Shown: in pieces, positions 7,643 to 12,500 of the stretch
Position numbering within the stretch: the first letter of the stretch is position 1
How the letters are laid out: each line of letters starts with the position of its first letter
Assembly (NCBI GenBank): GCA_018882485.1
Contig: VERU01000029.1
Location: 1 to 12,500 of the forward strand
Direction: 5' to 3'
Length of the DNA: 12,500 bases
Source of the DNA: Rhodoferax sp.
GTDB taxonomy: Bacteria; Pseudomonadota; Gammaproteobacteria; Burkholderiales; Burkholderiaceae_C
The notes under the pieces: model-generated
Seen by the model: only the letters and a program-made list of their open reading frames with translations
The model's database searches: none
What the model was told of the DNA's origin: nothing
Program-made: the position numbers and the translations under genes

Positions 7643-7750
7643 GTCAGGGCTTGAGCCGGGCCTCGCGGGAGACATTGCGGTCTGTCGATCTTGAAATCTG
7701 TCACGACCGGAAAGTCAGGGCTTGAGCCGGGCCTCGCGGGAGACATTGCG
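7643..7750. repeat. 37-bp direct repeat: partial duplication of the livM 3' end
   Basis: Bases 7643-7679 are identical to 7714-7750 (37 bp, offset 71). The right-hand copy holds the last codons and stop of livM; the left-hand copy is an orphan in the gap before the TIGR04076-like gene, including a second copy of the stop. The 34 bp between them (7680-7713) show no recognisable gene or element. This looks like a local duplication or the scar of an excision. Confidence 0.85.
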
Positions 7751-8665
7751 CCGCTCTGGCAACAGGCCCTGCGGCCGATAGAGCAGCATGCCGACCAGGA
7801 TGGCGCCCACCATCACCACCCGGATGGCCGAGGCCTGCTGGCGCAGCCCCGCGGGCAGTATGGCACCCAGCACCGATTCCGTGACCGTCCACAGCGCCCA
7901 GATGATGACCGCGCCAAGCAGGGCACCATAGTTGTTGCCGCTGCCGCCCACCACCAGCATGACGAAAACCTGAAAGGTGAAGATCGGCAGCAGATCCTGC
8001 GGGCTGATGAAGCCCAGGAAGTTGGCGTACAGGGCGCCCGCCAGCCCCATCAGCATGGAACCCAGCACGAAGGTCTGCAGACGCATCGCGAAAGCATTCT
8101 TGCCCAGAGACGCAGCCGCGTCCTCGTCCTCGCGGATGGCGCGCAACATGCGGCCCCAGGGGGAACGCACCATGCGTTCGAGCGCGAAGGTGATCAGGGC
8201 GATGAACACCAGCACCATGATCAGGTAGTACAGGTTGGCCTGAAACGGTGTGCTGGCCATCCCGGCAAAGGGCTTGGGCAGGCTGTGCAGGCCGTCAAAT
8301 CCGCGAGTCACCGGCTTCCAGTTCATGATCACGACCTGTATGCACACCGCAATGCCGAACGTGCCGATGGCCAGGAAATCATGCTTGAGCCGGATGGTGG
8401 GAATGCCCACGATGAGCGCGACCAGCCCGGATGCGATCATCGCCCCCAGGTAGCCCATCAGCGGATGCTGGCCAAAACCGCCGAACGCATCCGGGTAATT
8501 GGGACCGGTGATGTAGGCTGCCGTGTAGGCGCCCACACCGAAAAAGCCGACGATCCCGACATTCATGATGCCGGTGAAGCCCCACTGCAGGTTGAGCCCC
8601 AGCGTGGCAATGGCGAAGATGCCGGCCGTGATCGAGAAAAACACGGCGTACGAAAGGAGGTCCAT
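7715..8665 (-). CDS. livM: ABC transporter inner-membrane permease, LivM family
   Basis: One of the two membrane subunits of a branched-chain-amino-acid-type (HAAT) importer; it pairs with LivH to form the channel and docks on the ATPases LivG and LivF. The 316-residue protein is strongly hydrophobic, with about eight or nine membrane segments. It has the LivM-typical start LLSYAVFFSITAGIFAIATLGLN, GFTGIMNVG near residue 29, and an ATPase-docking (EAA-like) loop around 165-205 reading MVRSPWGRMLRAIREDEDAAASLGKN. The ending LYRPQGLLPERR is typical of the family. The ATG at 8665 shares one base with the livH stop (TGATG), and GGGGAG lies 9 nt upstream. Substrates of this family include Leu/Ile/Val, other amino acids, amides and aromatic acids. 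The actual substrate cannot be read from the permease. Confidence 0.93.
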   Translation of the reverse strand: MDLLSYAVFFSITAGIFAIATLGLNLQWGFTGIMNVGIVGFFGVGAYTAAYITGPNYPDAFGGFGQHPLMGYLGAMIASGLVALIVGIPTIRLKHDFLAIGTFGIAVCIQVVIMNWKPVTRGFDGLHSLPKPFAGMASTPFQANLYYLIMVLVFIALITFALERMVRSPWGRMLRAIREDEDAAASLGKNAFAMRLQTFVLGSMLMGLAGALYANFLGFISPQDLLPIFTFQVFVMLVVGGSGNNYGALLGAVIIWALWTVTESVLGAILPAGLRQQASAIRVVMVGAILVGMLLYRPQGLLPERRNVSREARLKP

Positions 8666-9558
8666 CAGGCTTTCTCCCCAAGGATGCCGTTGGGGCGAAC
8701 CACCAGCACCACGATGACCACGATGAAGGCCACAGCCTGCCGGTATTCGGGAGCCAGATATTGCACTGTGATGCCCTCGGCCAGACCGATGACCAATGCG
8801 CCGAGCACGGCGCCGTAGATGGAGGTCATGCCGCCGACAATCAGCGCGGCAAACATGGGCAGCAGCAACTCAAACCCCATGAACGGGTGTATCTGCACCA
8901 CCAGACCAATCAGTACGCCGGCCACTGCGGCCAGGCCGGCACCGATGACCCATGTCCACAGGATGACCCGGTTGACATCGATGCCGTTGACCCTGGCCAG
9001 GGCCGGATTCTCGGACACCGCACGCATCGACTTGCCCAGCCATGTGCGCGACAGGAACGCGTGCAGCCCGATCACCATCCCGGCTGTGACGAACACCGAA
9101 ACCAGCTCGTTGCGCGTGATGCGCACGCCACCCAGGTCCAGCGCGGGCTGGATCGCGAACGAGTAATACTGCGGCTCGTTGCCGGCGAACAGGACGATCA
9201 GGTGGCGCAGCATCAGCGCCACGCCAAACGAGGCCATGATCAGACTGATGCGCGAGGCATTGCGGCGCCTCAGCTGGGCGAAGATGGCCTTGTCCAGTGC
9301 CAGCGCCACCACGCCATTGAGCACAACGGCGCCGACAAGGGCCAGGATCAGAGGCCAGCCGAAACTCAGGCCCGCCACCGACCCCGCCGTGCCCATCAGC
9401 GCCACCAGCCCGAGCGCGATGTAGGCACCCGTGGAGATGTGGTCGCCCTGCGCGAAGGTCGGAAAGTTGAGCATGTTGTAGACCATGCTCAGGCCGATCA
9501 CACCCAGCGTGATGAAGGATGCGGCAACCACTCCATCGAGCAACATTTGGACCATCAT
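8665..9558 (-). CDS. livH: ABC transporter inner-membrane permease, LivH family
   Basis: Second membrane subunit of the same HAAT importer. The 297-residue protein has the family hallmarks GVVAASFITLGVIGLSMVYN in the first helix, LNFPTFAQGDHISTGAYIA after it, an ATPase-docking loop SRTWLGKSMRAVSENPALARVNGI in the middle, and IVGGMTSIYGAVLGALVIGLAEG with a RPNGILG end. Around eight membrane segments are apparent. The ATG at 9558 overlaps the livF stop (ATGA); an adjacent ATG at 9555 is possible. GAGG lies 8 nt upstream. It is translationally coupled on both sides, so it is read from the livG promoter. Because the preceding livF is interrupted by a stop codon, translation of livH may depend on restart inside livF or on its own ribosome binding site. 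Confidence 0.93.
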   Translation of the reverse strand: MMVQMLLDGVVAASFITLGVIGLSMVYNMLNFPTFAQGDHISTGAYIALGLVALMGTAGSVAGLSFGWPLILALVGAVVLNGVVALALDKAIFAQLRRRNASRISLIMASFGVALMLRHLIVLFAGNEPQYYSFAIQPALDLGGVRITRNELVSVFVTAGMVIGLHAFLSRTWLGKSMRAVSENPALARVNGIDVNRVILWTWVIGAGLAAVAGVLIGLVVQIHPFMGFELLLPMFAALIVGGMTSIYGAVLGALVIGLAEGITVQYLAPEYRQAVAFIVVIVVLVVRPNGILGEKA

Positions 9559-10292
9559 GATGCAAGCCTCGTTCGGGCACCCAGGTACAGTTCACCCACC
9601 TCGGGACTGCTCAGCAGCTCCCTGGCGGTACCGGAAAAGCGCTGCTGGCCTTCGGCCAGGACATAGCCGCGGTCGGAGATGACCAGCGCGGCCTTGGCAT
9701 TCTGTTCCACCACCAGCACGGTAACGCCCAGGGCGCGCACATCGAGCAGCTTCTGAAAGACCAGCTCGGTGAGTTTGGGCGACAGGCCTGCCGAGGGCTC
9801 GTCGAGCATGATCAGGTGCGGCCGCGCCATGAGGGCTCACGCCACCGCCACCATCTGCCGCTGCCCGCCCGAGAGCTTGCCCGCAGCGAGCCGGCGCAGC
9901 CGCGCCAAGTCCGGGAACAGGGCGTACATCTCACCGATCCGTTGTGGCAGCTCGGCCGGCGTGGCCATGCCGCCGATCTCCAGGTTCTCCTGCACCGACA
10001 GCCGGGTGAAGATGTTGTCAACCTGGGGCACGTAGGCCACACCCGCGCCAACCAGCTTGTGGGTGGGCAGACCGACGATGCTCTGGCCGCGCACCTGGAT
10101 CGAACCGGACCGGACCGGGACCAGCCCGGCGATGGCCTTGATCAACGTGGACTTGCCCGCGCCATTGGGACCGAGCACCGTCACGATCTCGCCCGTGCGC
10201 ACGCTCAGGTTCATGCCGCGCAGGATGGGCACGTCCGGCGTGTAGCCTGCGACCAGATCCCGCACCTCCAGGTGCGGCGCGGCGGCGGTCAT
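9555..10292 (-). pseudogene. livF: livF ABC transporter ATPase interrupted by an in-frame TGA
   Basis: ATP-binding subunit that, with LivG, drives the HAAT importer. The full frame would give 245 codons, normal for LivF. The first part (10292 to 9840, residues 1-151) has Walker A GPNGAGKST at 41-49 and the signature LSGGQ at 140-144, ending QMVAVA. Codon 152 (9837-9839) is TGA, then the same frame continues ALMARPHLIMLDEPSAGLSP with Walker B D164/E165 and the LivF-typical VVEQN. Related proteins have Arg in that place (LivG here reads LGRALM), so a single C-to-T change, CGA to TGA, explains it; there is no frameshift. A restart ATG exists at 9830, which would give a 91-residue fragment with Walker B but no Walker A. 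Neither half is a complete ATPase. Sequencing error, recent inactivation or readthrough cannot be told apart from the sequence. The start at 10292 overlaps the livG stop by ATGA. Confidence 0.88.
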
Positions 10293-11044
10293 GTGACACC
10301 CCCGAGGTAGGCATCCAGCACCCGTGGATCACTCCGTACCGCTTGGGGCTCACCCTGCATCAGCAGACGCCCGGCGGCCATCACCACGATGGGACGGCAC
10401 AGGTTCATCACCATGTCCATGTTGTGTTCGATGATCAGGAAGCTGATGCCGCGACGGTTCAGCTCGACGATGCGCTCGGTGATCTGACCCAGCAGGGTCG
10501 GGTTGACGCCGGCGCCGGGCTCGTCGAGCAGAATGAGCCTGGGATCCGACATCAGGGCGCGCCCGAGTTCGAGCAACTTCAACTGACCGCCCGACAGGCT
10601 GCGGGCCGGCTCGTCAGCCAGGTGGGTGAGGTTGAGGAAATCGAGCACCTCTACAGCCTTGTCACGGTTGGTCCGCTCCTGGGTGCGGATGCGGCCAGGG
10701 CGAAACAGGTTGTTCCAGAACTGCTCGCCAAGCTGGCCCAGCGGTGCCAGCATCACGTTCTCCAGCACCGAGAGGGCGCCAAAGGGTCGCGGGATCTGAA
10801 AGGTTCGGGCGATGCCCATTCGGTAGATCTGGTAAGGCGCCTTGCCCTCGATCGGCTGACCTTCGAAATGAATGGTGCCACGGGTCGGCGCGTACGCGCC
10901 GGCGATGGTGTTGAACAGCGTGGTCTTGCCGGCACCGTTGGGGCCGATCAGTCCGGTGATCGCGCCGCGGGTGATGCTCAGGCTCACGTCATCGACGGCG
11001 CGCAGACCACCAAACGTCTTGGAAATTCCCTTGAGTTCGAGCAT
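10289..11044 (-). CDS. livG: ABC transporter ATP-binding subunit, LivG family
   Basis: ATPase of the HAAT importer and first gene of the operon. The 251-residue protein is complete. Walker A GPNGAGKTT is at residues 34-42, with Q-loop FQIPRPF around 82-88, signature LSGGQ at 150-154, Walker B LILLDEP at 170-176 and H-loop His207 in IIEHN. The longer insert LGEQFWNNLFRPG after the Q-loop is typical of LivG rather than LivF. The ATG at 11044 is preceded by AAGGGG at about 5 nt. A much longer frame extends upstream to 11593, but it runs through the opposite gntR gene and has no conserved sequence. It is divergent from gntR across 94 bp and probably repressed or activated by that regulator. With livF broken, a LivG homodimer might in principle drive transport, but there is no evidence for that here. 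Confidence 0.94.
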   Translation of the reverse strand: MLELKGISKTFGGLRAVDDVSLSITRGAITGLIGPNGAGKTTLFNTIAGAYAPTRGTIHFEGQPIEGKAPYQIYRMGIARTFQIPRPFGALSVLENVMLAPLGQLGEQFWNNLFRPGRIRTQERTNRDKAVEVLDFLNLTHLADEPARSLSGGQLKLLELGRALMSDPRLILLDEPGAGVNPTLLGQITERIVELNRRGISFLIIEHNMDMVMNLCRPIVVMAAGRLLMQGEPQAVRSDPRVLDAYLGGVT

Positions 11045-11081
11045 CCGTACCCCTTTTCCGTGGTGCAGCCTGGTTCCAGTC

Positions 11082-11111
11082 TTGCCAAAGATGGCGTGAA
11101 TAGTATATATT
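11082..11111 (+). promoter_or_regulatory. Candidate promoter of the gntR gene
   Basis: TTGCCA (11082-11087) and TATATT (11106-11111), 18 bp apart, each match five of six consensus bases. Transcription would begin around 11118, just upstream of the ribosome binding site. Its -10 overlaps the palindrome and the -10 of the opposing livG promoter, so the two promoters would compete or be controlled together. Confidence 0.45.
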
Positions 11112-11123
11112 TGATCAAAGATA
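11106..11123. promoter_or_regulatory. Probable GntR operator: palindrome centred on TTTGATCAAA
   Basis: TTTGATCAAA at 11110-11119 is a perfect 10-bp palindrome, and the symmetry extends to 18 bp (TATATTTGATCAAAGATA) with one mismatched pair. It lies in the only AT-rich stretch of the livG-gntR gap and overlaps both candidate promoters. GntR/FCD regulators typically bind short two-fold symmetric sites in exactly this position, so autoregulation and control of livG are inferred. Confidence 0.6.
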
Positions 11124-11127
11124 GGAG
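11123..11127 (+). promoter_or_regulatory. Ribosome binding site of gntR
   Basis: AGGAG lies 11 nt before the ATG at 11139 and 8 nt before an in-frame TTG at 11136. The spacing is slightly long for the ATG, so TTG could be the real start; the difference is one residue. Confidence 0.5.
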
Positions 11128-11138
11128 TCCACCATTTG

Positions 11139-11858
11139 ATGGAGCCAAGGGTGTCCACGTTGCCGATCGCCAAGCTGGGGCTGTCGCCCGTTGTCCGCGC
11201 CACGGTCAACGAGCGCGTCCACAGCGATTTGCGCGATCTGCTCATGAGCGGTCGATTTGCGCCGGGCCAGCCCCTGACCATCACCGAGCTGGCGGATGCT
11301 TTCGGCACCAGCACCCAGCCGGTGCGTGACGCGATCCGCAAGTTGTGCGCCGAAAAAGCGCTGGAAACCCTGCCCAACCGCACCACCCGTGTGCCGGTGC
11401 TCGATCGCAAGCAGCTCGCCGACCTGCGCGTGGCGCGGCACGCGGTCGAAGGTCTGGCGGCCGAACTCGGGGCACAGCGGGCCGGCGAGTCCGACATCCA
11501 GGATCTGGTCGCTATCGTCGAACGGGAGACCCAGGCCGGTGACGAGCACCAAGTCGAACTGCGGGTACGCCAGAACTTCGACTTCCATTTCACCCTGTAC
11601 CGGTTGTCGGATTGCAGCGCGCTGGTTCCGCTGATCGAGAGCCTGTGGCTGCAGCTGGGGCCCTACATCCGCCACATTGCCGAATACTTCGATGCCCGTG
11701 ACGGCCGGGGCGCCGAATTCCACGAACTTGCACTCGAGGGCCTGCGCGCCAGGAATCCGGCCGCCGTGCGCCGGGCGATTGAGCAGGACATCGATCGCCT
11801 GTGTGCCCTGATCACCGATGACAATTTCTATCCCCGCGTGCGGCTCTGGAAAGCCTGA
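11139..11858 (+). CDS. GntR-family transcriptional regulator, FadR/FCD subfamily
   Basis: DNA-binding regulator of about 239 residues. The N-terminal winged HTH at about residues 22-85 includes ITELADAFGTSTQPVRDAIRKL, where the recognition helix TQPVRDAIRKL is the standard GntR form. The C-terminal all-helical FCD domain spans about 95-225, with FDFHFTLYRLSD, YIRHIAEYF and EFHELALEGLRARN providing Asp and His residues that in this subfamily usually hold a metal ion near the effector pocket. Effectors of FCD regulators are mostly small carboxylic or sugar acids; the one here is unknown. The gene is divergent from livG across a 94-bp AT-rich region with a palindrome, and the reductase gene follows in the same direction after 145 bp. 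The most economical reading is local control of the transporter and reductase genes together. No sign of damage. Confidence 0.9.
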   Translation: MEPRVSTLPIAKLGLSPVVRATVNERVHSDLRDLLMSGRFAPGQPLTITELADAFGTSTQPVRDAIRKLCAEKALETLPNRTTRVPVLDRKQLADLRVARHAVEGLAAELGAQRAGESDIQDLVAIVERETQAGDEHQVELRVRQNFDFHFTLYRLSDCSALVPLIESLWLQLGPYIRHIAEYFDARDGRGAEFHELALEGLRARNPAAVRRAIEQDIDRLCALITDDNFYPRVRLWKA

Positions 11859-12003
11859 CGTTTCCATTCCGCCCAGAGCTGCCCCGTGGCCGTGACCTTC
11901 ATCGACATCGCAACCCCACCGCGCGCCGCGGGCCACCGGGTGACCGCCACCGCGTCGCGCGCGACCCGTGCAGCCACCCTGATCGGCCGAACCGAAGAAC
12001 ACC
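11859..12003. other. Intergenic region between gntR and the aldo/keto reductase gene
   Basis: These 145 bp are GC-rich with no strong promoter and no T-run terminator. A 7-bp inverted repeat (GCTCTGG 11843-11849, CCAGAGC 11873-11879, 23-nt loop) spans the gntR stop codon. A short frame of 42 codons from GTG 11887 overlaps the reductase start but has no coding support. Nothing else is seen. Confidence 0.4.
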
Positions 12004-12500
12004 ATGCACATTGAACAACGCGAAATTCTCCCGGGCTACCGCATTTCACGCATCCTGAAGGGCAGCTGGCACCTGTCGAGCGGACATGGTCCGGGGGTCG
12101 AGCGCGATCAGGCCATCCGCGACATGGCCGCCTTTGTCGAGTCGGGCGTGACCACCTTCGACTGCGCCGACCACTACCTGGGCGTGGAACAGCTGATCGG
12201 CGACTTCCGCCGTCGGCACCCCGACTTGGCGCGCCGGCTGCAGGTGCACACCAAGTACGTGCCAGACTGGGATTCACTGCCGACGCTCAAACGCGAAGAC
12301 ACCGTGCGCATCATCGACCGCTCGCTCAAGCGGCTGGGCGTGGACACGCTGGACCTGGTGCAGTTCTTCTGGTGGAACTGGAATACGCCCGGCGCCATCG
12401 AGACCGGCCTGGTGTTACGCGACCTGCAGCGCCAGGGCAAGATCCGGCACATTGGCGTGACCAACTTCAGCACGCCGCAGCTGCAGCAGCTGGTCGAGGC
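12004..12500 (+). CDS. Aldo/keto reductase family protein, N-terminal part (3' end outside window)
   Basis: The first 165 residues of a TIM-barrel oxidoreductase of the aldo/keto reductase superfamily, which normally reduces carbonyls or oxidises sugars with NADP(H). The barrel signature TFDCADHYLGVEQLIG places Asp53 and Tyr58 at the catalytic Asp and Tyr positions, and HTKYV places the catalytic Lys at K84. The fourth catalytic position, normally His in a QFHWW or IHW context, is Phe122 in LVQFFWWNW. KIRHIGVTNFS follows at about 146-156, the usual strand before the cofactor site. The ATG at 12004 is preceded by only a weak GAAG-like ribosome site, but the conserved region begins soon after it. 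It lies downstream of gntR on the same strand and is likely part of the same locus. The substrate is unknown; a dehydrogenase or non-redox role is possible given the missing His. Confidence 0.85.
   Translation, partial: MHIEQREILPGYRISRILKGSWHLSSGHGPGVERDQAIRDMAAFVESGVTTFDCADHYLGVEQLIGDFRRRHPDLARRLQVHTKYVPDWDSLPTLKREDTVRIIDRSLKRLGVDTLDLVQFFWWNWNTPGAIETGLVLRDLQRQGKIRHIGVTNFSTPQLQQLVE

Larger units (their letters stand above)
11102..11131 (-). promoter_or_regulatory. Candidate sigma-70-type promoter of the livGFHM operon
   Basis: Reading the minus strand, TGGACT (11131-11126) serves as -35 and TATACT (11107-11102) as -10, separated by 18 bp. The -10 matches five of six consensus bases and the -35 four of six. 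The expected start near 11095 would leave a leader of about 50 nt before livG. The operator-like palindrome falls inside the spacer. The assignment is by eye. Confidence 0.5.

Noticed and set aside
11045..11593. N-terminal extension of LivG to 11593
   Set aside because: It runs antisense through gntR and the divergent promoter; LivG proteins begin at the MLELKGISKTFGG position with a good ribosome site at 11044.
11843..11879. Hairpin at the gntR stop codon as a terminator
   Set aside because: Only seven pairs with a 23-nt loop and no following T-run.
11887..12015. Small 42-codon frame (GTG start) between gntR and the reductase
   Set aside because: No ribosome binding site, overlaps the reductase start, and the Ala/Arg/Thr-rich translation resembles random GC-rich DNA.

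Overview
The window looks like chromosomal DNA from a GC-rich betaproteobacterium, probably Burkholderiales and possibly Comamonadaceae. The reasons are the G/C-ending codon use, the LivFGHM-type transporter and ModE and lactate-dehydrogenase-like gene types, and a GC-rich interspersed repeat of a style familiar from that group. The taxonomy is inference; nothing in the window is a decisive marker. No tRNA, rRNA, CRISPR array, transposase or origin was seen.

Layout. (1) 3-2126 (+): the C-terminal part of a type III-like restriction helicase/nuclease, cut by the left edge. (2) 5716 down to 2190 (-): a tightly packed three-gene unit of PduO-type cobalamin adenosyltransferase, acetoacetyl-CoA synthetase and the molybdate regulator ModE. 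The last two genes overlap by four bases. (3) 5791-7218 (+): a GlcD/DLD-type FAD-linked D-lactate dehydrogenase, divergent from the adenosyltransferase. (4) 11044 down to 7265 (-): a branched-chain-amino-acid-type ABC transporter operon, livG-livF-livH-livM, with overlapping stop/start codons. It is followed by a small TIGR04076-like protein. (5) 11139-11858 (+): a GntR/FCD regulator, divergent from livG, then the N-terminal part of an aldo/keto reductase running off the right edge.

How they work together. The GntR regulator, sitting over a shared AT-rich divergent promoter with a TTTGATCAAA-centred palindrome, probably controls both itself (and perhaps the reductase) and the transporter. That makes region 4-5 a small uptake-and-catabolism locus of unknown substrate. 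No periplasmic binding protein is in view. The adenosyltransferase and synthetase fit acyl-CoA metabolism (B12 coenzyme supply and acetoacetate activation); ModE as the last gene of that unit is the unexpected partner.

Main irregularities. livF carries an in-frame TGA exactly where an Arg is expected between the ABC signature and Walker B, so it is annotated as a broken gene. The acetoacetyl-CoA synthetase is longer than usual and carries an in-frame repeat-flanked insertion (two 31-bp copies 84 bp apart) and a separate low-GC tract. The 3' end of livM is duplicated just downstream of itself. The reductase has Phe where the catalytic His normally sits. I did not find convincing evidence for a new multi-gene system; the most interesting signals are these repeat insertions inside a gene and the interrupted livF.
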